Below are positions 1 through 9,006 of a stretch of 64,000 nt of DNA, in pieces; within the stretch, counting starts at the first letter, position 1; each line of letters begins with the position of its first letter. Under the pieces are notes generated by a model, which saw only the letters and a list, made by a program, of their open reading frames with translations, was not told the DNA's origin and did not search any database. Source of the DNA: an uncultured beta proteobacterium (GTDB taxonomy: Bacteria; Pseudomonadota; Gammaproteobacteria; Burkholderiales; Burkholderiaceae_C). A program made the translations under genes and the position numbers. The stretch is from NCBI GenBank assembly GCA_903938815.1, contig CAJAES010000014.1, positions 1 through 64,000 on the forward strand, read 5' to 3'.

Positions 1-508
1 GGGTTCGTCGATCGGCATCACCAAGGTGGCCGGCTACTCGCAGATGCAGGACGCCGTGGCGCTGGCGGCGCAGTACGACAGCGACGTGCTCTGCGAGGAA
101 TTCATCGAGGGCACCGAACTCACCTGCCCGGTGCTGGGCACGGGCGATCAGGCCGTGGCGCTGCCGGTGATCCGCATCGCCGCACCCGACGGCAACTACG
201 ACTACGAGCACAAGTATTTCTCCGACGACACCGGCTACCACTGCCCGAGCGGCCTGCCGGCGGCAGAAGAAGCCGAAGTGCAGCGCCTGACGCTGGCCGC
301 GTACCGTTCGCTAGGCTGCCGCGGCTGGGGCCGCGCCGACCTGATGCTGCGTGCCAGCGACCGCCGGATCTTCCTGCTGGAGATGAACACCAGCCCGGGC
401 ATGACCGGGCATTCGCTGGTGCCGATGTCCGCGCGCGCCGCCGGCATCGACTACCCGCAACTCTGCGTGCGCCTGCTCGAAGCCGCCACGCTGGACGCCA
501 CGGCATGA
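1..508 (+). CDS. ddl: D-alanine--D-alanine ligase, 3' part (5' end outside window)
   Basis: C-terminal 168 residues of the ATP-grasp ligase that makes D-Ala-D-Ala for cytoplasmic peptidoglycan precursor synthesis. The reading frame is open from base 2 and starts within the family motif GSSIGITKV, so the gene continues upstream of the window; a GTG at 26 is internal, not the start. The [10 protein letters not shown] segment and the late [17 protein letters not shown] segment (metal- and substrate-binding Glu/Asn and the C-terminal ATP-grasp loop) are intact. Its TGA overlaps the ATG of ftsQ (ATGA), as expected in the division and cell-wall cluster. Identification is secure; only completeness is limited. 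Confidence 0.97.
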   Translation, partial: GSSIGITKVAGYSQMQDAVALAAQYDSDVLCEEFIEGTELTCPVLGTGDQAVALPVIRIAAPDGNYDYEHKYFSDDTGYHCPSGLPAAEEAEVQRLTLAAYRSLGCRGWGRADLMLRASDRRIFLLEMNTSPGMTGHSLVPMSARAAGIDYPQLCVRLLEAATLDATA

Positions 509-1287
509 ACACTGCCGTGCCGCTGCCCCTGGATGTGCGCCTGATGAACGGCGTCGCCGCTGGCATCTTCGCGCTCGCCGCGGCGGCGCTGCTCGCGTCG
601 GCCGTGCTGTGGCTGACGCGCGCGCCGCTGTTCTCCATCCGCGCGGTGCAGATCGACGGCGACCTCGCGCGCAACAGCGTGCCGACGATTCGCGCCAACG
701 CGATGCCGCGCCTGCAGGGCAACTTCTTCAGCATCGATCTCAAGCGTGCCCGCGATGCCTTCGAGTCGGTGCCCTGGGTGCGCCAGGCCGTGGTCAAGCG
801 CGTCTGGCCCGACCGCCTGGCGGTGCGCCTGGAAGAACACCGCCCTGTCGCGCTGTGGCAGAGCGACGAGGAGAACCCTCTGCTCGTCAACAGCTTCGGC
901 GAACTCTTCGAAGCCAACGTGGGCGACGTCGAGGACGACCGGCTGCCGGTCTTCGACGGCCCGCCCGACAGTTCCGCCGCGATGTGGACGATGCTGCAGC
1001 GCCTGCAGCCGCTGCTGGCCGACCAGGAACTGGTGCTCAAGCGCCTGGCGCTGTCGGCGCGCGGCTCGTGGCGCGGCGAGACCGAGGACGGGCAGGTCAT
1101 CGAGTTCGGCCGCGGCACCGAGGACGAAGTGGTGGCGCGCACCGAGCGCTTCGCCCGCACGCTCACGCAGGTGACGGGCCGCTATCGCAAGCCTCTGCTG
1201 AGCGCCGATCTTCGCCACGCCGACGGCTACGCGCTGCGGCTCGAGGGTGTGAGCACCGTGGCCGCGGCCGCTTCTGGGGTCAACTGA
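505..1287 (+). CDS. ftsQ: Cell division protein FtsQ
   Basis: 260-residue bitopic inner-membrane protein of the divisome that links early FtsZ-ring proteins to the late FtsB/FtsL/FtsI/FtsW septal synthesis machinery. A short cytoplasmic tail is followed by one membrane segment (about residues 15-38). A POTRA domain follows (about 44-113, beginning [12 protein letters not shown] and including the [15 protein letters not shown] stretch), then the periplasmic beta domain. The start is fixed by the ATGA overlap with ddl. It lies 7 bases upstream of ftsA, so ddl, ftsQ and ftsA are probably cotranscribed and translationally coupled. Length is typical of the family. Confidence 0.96.
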   Translation: MNTAVPLPLDVRLMNGVAAGIFALAAAALLASAVLWLTRAPLFSIRAVQIDGDLARNSVPTIRANAMPRLQGNFFSIDLKRARDAFESVPWVRQAVVKRVWPDRLAVRLEEHRPVALWQSDEENPLLVNSFGELFEANVGDVEDDRLPVFDGPPDSSAAMWTMLQRLQPLLADQELVLKRLALSARGSWRGETEDGQVIEFGRGTEDEVVARTERFARTLTQVTGRYRKPLLSADLRHADGYALRLEGVSTVAAAASGVN

Positions 1288-1294
1288 GAAACAA

Positions 1295-2527
1295 ATGGCC
1301 AAGGAATTCAAGGATCTGATCGTCGGCCTGGACATCGGCACCGCCAAGGTGATGGTGGTCGTGGCCGAGGTGCTGCCCAGCGGCGAACTGCGGGTGGCCG
1401 GGCTGGGCGTTGCGCCGACGCACGGGCTCAAGCGGGGCGTGGTCGTCAACATCGACGCCACCGTGCAGAGCATCCAGCAGGCGCTGAAGGAGGCCGAGAT
1501 GATGGCCGCCTGCAAGATCACGGGCGTCTGGACCGGCATCACCGGCAGCCACATCCGGGGCCAGAACAGCACCGGCATGGTGATCGTGCGCGACAACCGC
1601 GAGGTCACGCCCACGGACGTGGCCCGCGTGGTGGAGACGGCCAAGGCCATCAACATCCCGAACGACCAGCGGCTGCTGCTGGTGGAGCCGCAGGAATTCA
1701 TCATCGACGGCCACGAGGTCAAGGAGCCGATCGGGATGAGCGGCTCACGGCTCGAGGTGAAGGTGCACATCGTCACCGGCGCCCAGAGCGCGGCCGAGAA
1801 CATCCTGAAGTGCGTGCGCCGCTGCGGCCTCGAGGTGCAGGGCCTGGTGCTCAACCCGAGCGCCAGCGCGGCCGCCGTGCTGAGCGACGACGAGAAGGAC
1901 CTGGGCGTGGCCGTGGTCGACATCGGCGCCGGCACCACCGACGTTCAGATCTACACCGACGGCTCGGTGCGCCACACCGCCGTGATCCCGATCGCGGGGG
2001 ACCTGATCACGAGCGACATCGCGATGGCGCTGCGCACGCCCACGAAGGACGCGGAGGAGATCAAGGTCGAGCATGGCGTCGCCAAGCAGCTGCTGGCCGA
2101 CCCGTCCGAGCAGCTCGAGGTGCCCGGGCTCGGCGACCGCGCGCCGCGATTCCTGTCGCGCCAGGCGCTCGCAGGCGTGATCGAGCCGCGCGTGGAGGAG
2201 ATCTTCTCGCTCGTGCACCAGGTCATCCGCGAGAGCGGCTACGAGGAACTGCTCTCGAGCGGCATCGTCATCACGGGCGGTTCGGCGGTGATGCCGGGCA
2301 TGGTCGAGCTGGGCGAGGACATCTTCCTCAAGCCCGTGCGCAAGGGCCTGCCGACCTATCGCGGACCGTTGTACGACATGGTGGCCAGCCCGCGCTCGGC
2401 CACCGTGATGGGCCTGCTCGAAGAGGCCCGCATGGCCCGCACCCGCGGGCACAAGGCGGCGGCGCAGGCGGGGTCCGTCAAGACCCTGGTCGGCCGCGCA
2501 CGAGACTGGTTCCTGGGCAATTTCTAG
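1295..2527 (+). CDS. ftsA: Cell division protein FtsA
   Basis: 410-residue actin-fold ATPase that tethers FtsZ filaments to the inner membrane and recruits later divisome proteins. The N-terminal phosphate-1 motif (VGLDIGTAKV, about residues 10-19), the 1C subdomain and the phosphate-2 motif (VVDIGAGTTDV, about 207-217) are all present. The adenosine-motif GGSAVMPG follows at about 328. The C-terminus ends in the short amphipathic membrane-targeting helix RARDWFLGNF. It sits between ftsQ and ftsZ, as in nearly all proteobacterial dcw clusters. Its size matches the family. Confidence 0.98.
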   Translation: MAKEFKDLIVGLDIGTAKVMVVVAEVLPSGELRVAGLGVAPTHGLKRGVVVNIDATVQSIQQALKEAEMMAACKITGVWTGITGSHIRGQNSTGMVIVRDNREVTPTDVARVVETAKAINIPNDQRLLLVEPQEFIIDGHEVKEPIGMSGSRLEVKVHIVTGAQSAAENILKCVRRCGLEVQGLVLNPSASAAAVLSDDEKDLGVAVVDIGAGTTDVQIYTDGSVRHTAVIPIAGDLITSDIAMALRTPTKDAEEIKVEHGVAKQLLADPSEQLEVPGLGDRAPRFLSRQALAGVIEPRVEEIFSLVHQVIRESGYEELLSSGIVITGGSAVMPGMVELGEDIFLKPVRKGLPTYRGPLYDMVASPRSATVMGLLEEARMARTRGHKAAAQAGSVKTLVGRARDWFLGNF

Positions 2528-2624
2528 ACATACGAGGAGTCACACCATCAGCACCCACCGAAGACTCCCGACATTCGCGCCGTCAGCCGGCATCCATTCA
2601 CAAGGCAACTGCAAGTTCTGACTT

Positions 2625-2631
2625 AGGAGGT
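2625..2631 (+). promoter_or_regulatory. Strong Shine-Dalgarno of ftsZ
   Basis: A perfect AGGAGGT lies 4 bases before the ftsZ ATG. It is the strongest ribosome-binding site seen in the division cluster, and ftsQ and ftsA lack a comparable one. This agrees with FtsZ being made in excess over FtsA. The 108-base ftsA-ftsZ gap holds no other recognised element. Confidence 0.8.
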
Positions 2632-2635
2632 CCAC

Positions 2636-3865
2636 ATGGCCATCGAAATGATCGAAGCATTCGACGAAGGTACCAAGATCAAGGTGATCGGCGTGGGCGG
2701 CGGCGGCGGCAACGCGGTCGAGCACATGATCGCCCAGGGCGTTCAGGGCGTCGAGTTCCTGTGTGCCAACACCGACGCGCAGGCACTCAACCGCAGCAAG
2801 GCCCACCAGTTGATCCAGCTCGGCGGCAACGGCCTGGGCGCCGGCGGCAAGCCCGACAAGGGCAAGGCTGCGGCCGAGGAAGCCGAAGCGCGCGTGCGCG
2901 AGGCCCTGGAGGGTGCGCACATGGTGTTCATCACCGCCGGCATGGGCGGCGGCACCGGCACCGGCGCCGCACCCGTGGTGGCCCGGGTGGCCAAGGAGAT
3001 GGGCATCCTGACCGTGGGCGTGGTCACCAAGCCCTTCGAGTTCGAGGGCAACCGCCGCATGAAGCAGGCCGACGCCGGCACGACCGAGCTCGAGGCCAAC
3101 GTCGACAGCCTGATCGTGGTGCTCAACGAGAAGCTGCTCGAGGTGCTGGGCGACGACATCACGCAGGACCAGGCCTTCGCGCACGCCAACGACGTGCTGA
3201 AGAACGCCGTCGGCGGCATCAGCGACATCATCCACATGGATGCGCAGGTCAACGTCGACTTCGAGGACGTGAAGACCGTGATGAGCGAGCCCGGCAAGGC
3301 CATGATGGGCACCGCCACGGCCACCGGCCCGGACCGCGCCACCAAGGCCGCCGAGGCCGCCGTGGCCTGCCCGCTGCTGGAAGGCATCGACCTCAGCGGC
3401 GCGCGCGGCGTGCTGGTGCTCATCGCGGCCAGCCGCAGCAACTTCAAGCTGCGTGAGAGCCAGACGGCGATGAACTGCATCCGGCGCTACGCCTCGGATG
3501 AAGCGCACATCATCTTCGGCGCGGCGTACGACGAATCCCTGGGCGACCAGATCCGCGTGACCGTCATCGCCACGGGCCTGAGCCCGGCCTCGCGCCGCCA
3601 GACGGCGCCCCTGACGGTGGTGCAGACCCCCGTGCAGCGCACCGGCACCGACAACCTGCCCGTCCTGAGCCAGCCCCTGGCCCAGCCCACGATGGTCAAC
3701 CCCGGCACGATGGCCACCGCGCCGATCACGCACGACTACGGCGGCCTGAACACCCCCAGCGTCTGGCGCAGCGGCCGCACGGCAGCGGCCAAGGTGGACG
3801 CGCTGGCCAGCAACGGCATGGACGAGATCGAGATCCCGGCCTTCCTGCGCAAGCAGGCGGACTGA
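2636..3865 (+). CDS. ftsZ: Cell division GTPase FtsZ
   Basis: 409-residue tubulin homologue that polymerises into the Z-ring. The N-terminal nucleotide fold has the IKVIGVGGGGGNAV loop (about residues 14-27) and the tubulin signature GGGTGTG (about 104-110). The T7 synergy loop NVDFEDVKTVM is near residue 205. A variable Pro/Thr-rich linker (about 320-390) leads to the conserved C-terminal peptide EIEIPAFLRKQAD, which binds FtsA and other partners such as SlmA (encoded at 41461). A strong Shine-Dalgarno defines the start, and an intrinsic terminator follows 25 bases after the stop. Confidence 0.99.
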   Translation: MAIEMIEAFDEGTKIKVIGVGGGGGNAVEHMIAQGVQGVEFLCANTDAQALNRSKAHQLIQLGGNGLGAGGKPDKGKAAAEEAEARVREALEGAHMVFITAGMGGGTGTGAAPVVARVAKEMGILTVGVVTKPFEFEGNRRMKQADAGTTELEANVDSLIVVLNEKLLEVLGDDITQDQAFAHANDVLKNAVGGISDIIHMDAQVNVDFEDVKTVMSEPGKAMMGTATATGPDRATKAAEAAVACPLLEGIDLSGARGVLVLIAASRSNFKLRESQTAMNCIRRYASDEAHIIFGAAYDESLGDQIRVTVIATGLSPASRRQTAPLTVVQTPVQRTGTDNLPVLSQPLAQPTMVNPGTMATAPITHDYGGLNTPSVWRSGRTAAAKVDALASNGMDEIEIPAFLRKQAD

Positions 3866-3890
3866 GCGGAACTTCCGCTCACGAAGGGAA

Positions 3891-3915
3891 GGGGCGGCAC
3901 TTGCCGCCCCTTTTT
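3891..3915 (+). terminator. Intrinsic terminator after ftsZ
   Basis: An 8-bp perfect stem GGGGCGGC/GCCGCCCC with an ACTT loop is followed directly by TTTTT. This is the clearest plus-strand rho-independent terminator in the window and marks the end of the division cluster transcript. Confidence 0.92.
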
Positions 3916-4031
3916 GCCGGAAGCGTCTGAGCGTCAGCGCCGTCGCGTCTGCCGTTGCCGATGGTGAACTTGTCACTTGTCGGCCTGCACCCTGCTGTCG
4001 GTGCACGTCGACTTCGCCGGCATGACGTGAT

Positions 4032-4283
4032 GTGCGGGCGATGGTTTGCCGGACCAGCTATCAGCGTCAGGGTCTGCTGACGGAAGCGGTGCAGGGAATC
4101 ACCGGGTTCGCGGCATCGGCGCTTGGCTTGCGCAGGAGCATGAGCCGTCCAGACGTCGACAACTGGCCCAGCCGTCAGGTGGCCGAGCGCGCAGGCTATG
4201 CGCTCGAGGGAGTCATGCGCCATGAACGGAAAGCGCCAGATGGCACTTTGAGAAACACCTGCCTGTACGCGTTGGTGCGCTGA
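4032..4283 (+). pseudogene. Remnant of a RimJ/RimL-type GNAT acetyltransferase (C-terminal third)
   Basis: The 83-codon open frame reads like the end of a RimJ/RimL-family N-acetyltransferase. QRQGLLTEAVQGITGFA corresponds to the acetyl-CoA binding loop and helix, and DVDNWPSRQVAERAGYALEGV is close to the family's C-terminal signature, followed by a beta-strand ending CLYALVR. The N-terminal half, including the substrate-binding strands, is missing. The 116 bases between the ftsZ terminator and this frame do not encode it in any frame I can recognise. No convincing start or Shine-Dalgarno is visible; the first usable codon is GTG. Most likely a decaying fragment; a short unrelated protein cannot be fully excluded. 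Confidence 0.7.
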
Positions 4284-4380
4284 GGCTGTTCCGGTTCGAA
4301 CCCGGTGAAGCCGATCCCAGGTCAGCAGGTGGAACGGCGTCCACGGGGCCGCTGCCGGCGGGCCGGCATTGGAATCAGCT

Positions 4381-5691
4381 TCAACGTCGCCGCGCCGCAG
4401 CCTCGCGCAGCTTGTCCTTCTTGCTCTTGCGCCGCCCCTTGATGCCGCCGTTGGCATCTGCCGGCATCGGCGGCACGGGTGCGGCGGCGGGCTCGAAGCC
4501 TGCGATCTGCTCACGTGCCACGCGCTGGTTCTGACGGTTCTCGATGAGCCGGAAATGCGCCTCGCTGCCTGGTGCGTCGGCGCAGACGAAGCTCACCGCC
4601 ACGCCGGGCTCACCCGCGCGGCCGGTGCGGCCGATGCGGTGCGTGTAGTCGACCACCGAGCGCGGCAGGTCGTGGTTGACGACTGCGGGCAGGCCGGCGA
4701 CGTCGAGCCCGCGCGCGGCCAGGTCGGTGGCCACCAGGGCCGTCAGGTGCCCGTCGCGGAAGTCGTCCAGCACCTGGTTGCGGCGGCCGGCGCTGAGCGC
4801 GCCGTGCAACGCGGCCGCGGCCACGCCGGCCTGGCGCAGCTTGTCGGCCACGTGCTCGGTCGCGTACTGCGTTGCCACGAACACCAGCACGCGGCTCCAG
4901 CCCTCGCTGGCGATCAGGTGGCGCAGCAGTGGCGTGCGCCTGGGCGTGTCCACCTCGATCGCGCGTTGCGTGATCAGCGGGGCCACGGTGTCGTCGACCG
5001 CGGGCGCCTCGATGCGCAGGGGCTCATGCAGCGCCTGCGCGGCCAGCGCCGCCACGCCTTCGGGCATGGTGGCCGAGAACATCAGGGTCTGCCGGCGCCG
5101 GGGCAGCAGGGCCAGCACACGGCCCAGTTCCTCGGCGAAGCCCAGGTCCAGCAGGCGGTCGGCCTCGTCCAGCACCAGCGCGTTCACGTCGGCCAGGCGC
5201 AACGCGTTCTGGCCGATCAGGTCGAGCAGGCGGCCGGGCGTGGCCACGGCCAGGTGCGCGCCGCCGCGCAGCGCCATCATCTGCGGGTTGATGGACACGC
5301 CGCCCACCAGCACGGCGGTCTTGACCTGCGGCGCCAGCGCGCGCGCGATCTGCCCGATCTGCTGCGCCAGTTCCCGCGTGGGCACCAGCACCAGCACGCG
5401 CAGACGCTTCGGCCGCTCGGCCTGCAGGCCGGGTTCGGCCAGCAGGCCCTGCATCAGCGGCAGGAGGAAGGCCGCCGTCTTGCCGGAACCGGTGGGCGCC
5501 AGCGCCAGCACGTCCTGACCGCGCCGCACGGCGGGCCAGGCTGCGGCCTGCACGGCCGTGGGTGTGGTCCAGCCGAGGTCGGCGGCGCTTTGGGCGAGCA
5601 CCGGCGCCAGGCCCAGGTGCGCCAGGGCCACCGGCGCGGCGCCGGGGCTGCCGGCGGGGTGGGCTTGGGTACTGTCGTGCAAGGTGCTCAA
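4381..5691 (-). CDS. DEAD-box ATP-dependent RNA helicase (RhlE-like)
   Basis: 436-residue superfamily 2 RNA helicase for RNA remodelling or ribosome assembly. It has the Q motif (GWTTPTAVQ, about 40-48), Walker A APTGSGKT (65-72), PTRELAQ, TPGRLLD, DEAD (175-178) and SAT (206-208). The C-terminal RecA domain has ATDLAARGLD and HRIGRTGRAG, and the tail is basic (GRRKSKKDKLREAAARRR). The likely start is TTG at 5691, which overlaps the TGA of the upstream M3 peptidase (TTGA), implying translational coupling; a second TTG lies 9 bases later. Extending further upstream would run antisense-like sequence into the peptidase gene. RhlE-type is the closest description, but the subfamily is not certain. 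Confidence 0.9.
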   Translation of the reverse strand: MSTLHDSTQAHPAGSPGAAPVALAHLGLAPVLAQSAADLGWTTPTAVQAAAWPAVRRGQDVLALAPTGSGKTAAFLLPLMQGLLAEPGLQAERPKRLRVLVLVPTRELAQQIGQIARALAPQVKTAVLVGGVSINPQMMALRGGAHLAVATPGRLLDLIGQNALRLADVNALVLDEADRLLDLGFAEELGRVLALLPRRRQTLMFSATMPEGVAALAAQALHEPLRIEAPAVDDTVAPLITQRAIEVDTPRRTPLLRHLIASEGWSRVLVFVATQYATEHVADKLRQAGVAAAALHGALSAGRRNQVLDDFRDGHLTALVATDLAARGLDVAGLPAVVNHDLPRSVVDYTHRIGRTGRAGEPGVAVSFVCADAPGSEAHFRLIENRQNQRVAREQIAGFEPAAAPVPPMPADANGGIKGRRKSKKDKLREAAARRR

Positions 5692-7580
5692 CGGATCTTC
5701 GCCGCCTCGGTCTCCATGCGCGTGACCAGCGTCTCGAGCTGGTCCACGACGGCCTGCACGGTGGCGCGCTGCGTCAGGTCGACGCCGGCTTTCTTCAGCT
5801 GGTTCATCGGATGGTCGTCGCCGCCCGCGGACAGCAGCGTCAGGTAGCGCTCGGTGGCGGCCTTCTTCGATGCGGCGTCGCCGGTGGTGATGCTGTTGAA
5901 GAGCTGGGCCGACGACGCGAAGCAGGTGGCGTACTGGTAGACGTAATAGGGCGAGTTGTAGAAGTGCGGGATGCGCGCCCACGTCCACTGGTAGAACTCG
6001 TCCACCGTCACGGCGTCGCCGTAGTAGTCCTTCAGCAGGCCCTTGTAGATGCCGTTCAGCACCTCGGTGGTCACGGGCTGGCCGGCTTCAACCAGCTTGT
6101 GCGCCTGCAGTTCGTAGTCGGCGAACATCACCTGCGTGTAGAAGGTGCCGATGATCTGGTCCACCGCGTGCTGCAGCAGCAGGAAGCGCTCCTTCGGGTC
6201 GGTGGTCTGCGACAGCAGGTGCTCCATCAGCAGCCGCTCGTTCATCGTCGACGCCACCTCGGCCACGAAGATCGTGTAGCTGGAGGTCACGAAGGGCTGC
6301 TTCTCGTTGGACAGCACGCTGTGCATCGCGTGCCCGGCCTCGTGCGCGAACGTGAACATCGAGTCCATCGTGTCGTTGTAGTTCAGCAGCAGGTACGGGC
6401 CGACGCCGTAGACGTTTGCGCTGTAGGCGCCGCTGCGCTTGCCTTCGCTCTCGTAGACGTCGATGCGGCCGCCGGCCACGAAGCGCTGGTAGCGCTCCAG
6501 GTAGTCCTTGCCCAGCGGCGCCACCGAGGCCATGGCCAGGTCCTTCGCCTTCTGGTACGGGTACTTCTGCTCGCTGCGGAAGATGGGCACGAAGCCGTCG
6601 TACAGGTGGTAAGTGTCCAGACCCAGCAGCTTCTTGCGCAGCTTCGCGTAGCGCTGCAGCGGCGCGGTGCCGGCCCGGGTGGTCTGCACCAGGGTCTCGA
6701 CGACCGAACGCGGCACGTCGTTGTCGTCCAGCGCGGCGTCCAGGGTGGTCGGGAAGTTGCGCGCCTGCGCCAGGAACCAGTTGCGCTGCATCACGCCGTT
6801 GTAGATGGCGGCGTAGGTGTTGGCGTTGGCGCCGTAGGTGCCCACGTGCGCGGCCGCTGCCTTCGCACGGTCGGCCTGGTTCGGGGCGCTTTCCAGCAGC
6901 GCGGCATAGCTGCCGGGCGTGAGCGTCACTTCCTTGCCGTCGGAGGTGGTGATCTTCGGGAACTTGATGTCCGAGGTGGACAGCTCCTGGTAAACGTTGC
7001 CCGGGGTCTGGTTCGGACGGCCGGACAGCGACAGCAGGCGCTCGCCCTTCTCGTCGAGCACGTGCTTCTGGCGGCGGTAGTTGTCGAGGATCGTGAAGCG
7101 GTAGGGCTTCAGCGCCGGGGACTTGTCGATCCAGCCGCGCATCTTCGCTTCGGGGATCAGCAGCAACTCGGGCGTCATCCAGGAGGTGGCGGTGTCGAAC
7201 TTCGCGAACACCGCGCCGATGCGCTGGAATCGCCCGGCCACGGACTGGTCGCGCGTGTCGACGTCACGCTGCAGCTGCGGGTAGCGGTAGGTCAGGTACT
7301 GCAGCTTGCCGATCTCGTCCAGATCGCGATAGGCCTTCGCCACCGCGTCCGGCCCCTTGGCCAGCGTGCCCTTGAGCTTCACGAAGGCGTCCATCCTGGC
7401 CTCCATGGTCTTCAGGCCCTCTTCCCAGGCCTGCCAGCTGGCGTAGATGGGGGTGAAGTCCCAGCGGTACTCGGCGGGGATCTCGGCGCGGTTGCGGGTG
7501 TCGGGGCGTTGTGCCATGGCGGGGGCGCTCAGGACGGACGCTGCCAGCAGCAGCGTCACGAGAGGGGAGGCGGTTTTCAT
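5688..7580 (-). CDS. pepF: Exported M3-family oligoendopeptidase (PepF-like)
   Basis: 630-residue zinc metallopeptidase of family M3 that cleaves short peptides. A signal peptide (MKTASPLVTLLLAASVLSAPAMA, cut near residue 23) indicates export to the periplasm, unlike cytoplasmic PepF of Firmicutes. The catalytic HExxH is seen as FAHEAGHAMHS (around residue 413), with the downstream third zinc ligand region EVASTMNE. The ATG at 7580 is chosen because it starts the signal peptide; longer frames upstream run into lpxC antisense. The stop overlaps the start of the DEAD-box helicase. The gene is divergent from lpxC, with about 105 bases between them. Confidence 0.92.
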   Translation of the reverse strand: MKTASPLVTLLLAASVLSAPAMAQRPDTRNRAEIPAEYRWDFTPIYASWQAWEEGLKTMEARMDAFVKLKGTLAKGPDAVAKAYRDLDEIGKLQYLTYRYPQLQRDVDTRDQSVAGRFQRIGAVFAKFDTATSWMTPELLLIPEAKMRGWIDKSPALKPYRFTILDNYRRQKHVLDEKGERLLSLSGRPNQTPGNVYQELSTSDIKFPKITTSDGKEVTLTPGSYAALLESAPNQADRAKAAAAHVGTYGANANTYAAIYNGVMQRNWFLAQARNFPTTLDAALDDNDVPRSVVETLVQTTRAGTAPLQRYAKLRKKLLGLDTYHLYDGFVPIFRSEQKYPYQKAKDLAMASVAPLGKDYLERYQRFVAGGRIDVYESEGKRSGAYSANVYGVGPYLLLNYNDTMDSMFTFAHEAGHAMHSVLSNEKQPFVTSSYTIFVAEVASTMNERLLMEHLLSQTTDPKERFLLLQHAVDQIIGTFYTQVMFADYELQAHKLVEAGQPVTTEVLNGIYKGLLKDYYGDAVTVDEFYQWTWARIPHFYNSPYYVYQYATCFASSAQLFNSITTGDAASKKAATERYLTLLSAGGDDHPMNQLKKAGVDLTQRATVQAVVDQLETLVTRMETEAAKIR

Positions 7581-7685
7581 GCGGCAGTTTAGAGGGGGCA
7601 ATCGAAGGCAGGAGTATCCGGGCCCGGGCAGGGCCGGGTCCAGCGCCATGCGACGAACCGCTGCCTTTGCGGGACAATCGGCGCA

Positions 7686-8621
7686 ATGCTGCGCCAACGC
7701 ACCCTGAAATCGATCACCCGCGCCGTCGGCGTGGGCGTGCACAGCGGCCACAAGGTCGAGCTCACGCTGCGCCCGGCGCCGCCCGACACCGGCGTGGTCT
7801 TCCGCCGCACCGATCTTCCCAGCGCGGTCGACATCCCCGTGGACGCCTACGCCGTGAGCGACACGCGCATGGCCAGCACCATCAGCGCCGGCGGCGACCC
7901 CGGCGGCCCCAAGGTGCAGACCATCGAGCACCTGATGTCCGCCTGCGCCGGCCTGGGCCTGGACAACCTGGTCGTCGACATCACCGGCGAGGAAGTCCCC
8001 ATCCTCGACGGCTCGGCCGCGAGCTTCGTCTTCCTGCTGCAGAGCGCGGGCATCGAGCTCCAGAACGCGCCCAAGCGCTTCCTGCGTGTGCGCAAGACCG
8101 TCGAAGTGCGCGAAGGCGATGGCGCCGCGCTGAAATGGGCGCGCCTCGAGCCCTTCCACGGCTACCAGCTCAGCTTCGAGATCGAGTTCGACCACCCCGC
8201 GGTCAACGCCACCGGGCAGCGCGTGGAGTTCGACATGGGATCGGGCCAGTACAAGCAGCAGATCGCACGCGCGCGCACTTTCGGTTTCACCAAGGACGTG
8301 GAAATGATGCGCGCCCGGGGCCTGGGCCGCGGCGGCAGCCTCGACAACGTCATCGTCATCGACGACTACCGCGTGCTGAACGCCGAGGGCCTGCGTTATG
8401 GCGACGAGTTCGTGAAGCACAAGATCCTCGACGCCATCGGCGACCTTCACATCGCGGGCAAGCCGCTGCTGGCGCGCTACGTGGCCTACAAGAGCGGCCA
8501 CGCGCTCAACAACAAGCTGCTGCGCGCGCTGCTGGCCGACGAGACGGCTTTCGACGTGGTGACCTTCGAGGACGAGCGCCAGGCCCCCAAGGGCATGGCC
8601 GAACTCGCCCCGGCCTGGTGA
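7686..8621 (+). CDS. lpxC: UDP-3-O-acyl-N-acetylglucosamine deacetylase LpxC
   Basis: 311-residue cytoplasmic Zn-dependent deacetylase that performs the committed step of lipid A synthesis. Zinc and catalytic motifs are all present: TIEHLMSA (first His), [16 protein letters not shown] (His and Asp ligands plus the basic patch) and [10 protein letters not shown] (general acid His). The start [10 protein letters not shown] is the family consensus. No Shine-Dalgarno precedes it; a -10-like GACAAT ends only 7 bases before the ATG, so the message may be leaderless. Its stop overlaps the next gene (TGATG). lpxC normally closes the dcw region in this group; here two genes and a GNAT remnant separate it from ftsZ. 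Confidence 0.98.
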   Translation: MLRQRTLKSITRAVGVGVHSGHKVELTLRPAPPDTGVVFRRTDLPSAVDIPVDAYAVSDTRMASTISAGGDPGGPKVQTIEHLMSACAGLGLDNLVVDITGEEVPILDGSAASFVFLLQSAGIELQNAPKRFLRVRKTVEVREGDGAALKWARLEPFHGYQLSFEIEFDHPAVNATGQRVEFDMGSGQYKQQIARARTFGFTKDVEMMRARGLGRGGSLDNVIVIDDYRVLNAEGLRYGDEFVKHKILDAIGDLHIAGKPLLARYVAYKSGHALNNKLLRALLADETAFDVVTFEDERQAPKGMAELAPAW

Positions 8622-8806
8622 TGACGGTCTTTCGCCTCGTCGTCGGTCTCCTGCTCGCCGCCGGCGTGCTGTGCTTTGCCATGTACATCGGCACCGGGCA
8701 GGTGGCATGGCGGCAGCGCGGCCTGGTCATCGTCAAGTGGACGGTGCTGGCCGCGCTGGCCTTCTTCGCGGTCGTGATCCTGGAGCGGCTGGCGCTGATG
8801 CTGTAG
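8621..8806 (+). CDS. Small inner-membrane protein downstream of lpxC
   Basis: 61-residue protein whose ATG overlaps the lpxC stop (TGATG), implying coupled translation. It has two predicted membrane helices (about residues 4-22 and 38-57) separated by a short polar turn with QVAWRQRG. No domain is recognised. Position suggests a role linked to the envelope, but the function is unknown. The stop codon TAG lies in sequence closely resembling the unit of the 8-bp tandem array that begins at the same place. Confidence 0.75.
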   Translation: MTVFRLVVGLLLAAGVLCFAMYIGTGQVAWRQRGLVIVKWTVLAALAFFAVVILERLALML

Positions 8807-8877
8807 GGCCGTGGGGCCGTGGGGCTTTAGGGCTTTAGGGCTGTAGGGCTGTAGGGCTGTAGGGCTGTAGGGCTGTA
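8806..8877. repeat. 8-bp tandem repeat array (nine units)
   Basis: Nine consecutive 8-bp units occur in three blocks: 2 x GGGCCGTG, 2 x GGGCTTTA, 5 x GGGCTGTA. The array begins at the last base of the small gene's stop codon. The preceding bases ATGCTGTA already match the unit at 6 of 8 positions. The block structure suggests stepwise slippage duplication. It is intergenic, about 130 bases before selO. Confidence 0.95.
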
Positions 8878-9006
8878 GAGCCGTTGGCGCGGCCCGGCGT
8901 CGTGCGATGCCTGCGCCCCGCGCTGTGGGTATGGGCTTGGCGCCCCCGGAGCGGACAAGTTCGCTGCCAGCCCGCACACTAGCCACCCGCAAACGCAGCC
9001 GCCGCC

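Noticed and set aside
4291-4305. T-arm-like sequence CCGGTTCGAACCCGG, suggesting a tRNA fragment or attachment site
   Set aside because: No acceptor stem, D-arm or anticodon arm around it and no CCA end; a short palindrome in GC-rich DNA explains it.
8806-8877. CRISPR-like array
   Set aside because: Units are 8 bp, contiguous and without spacers; it is a simple tandem repeat.
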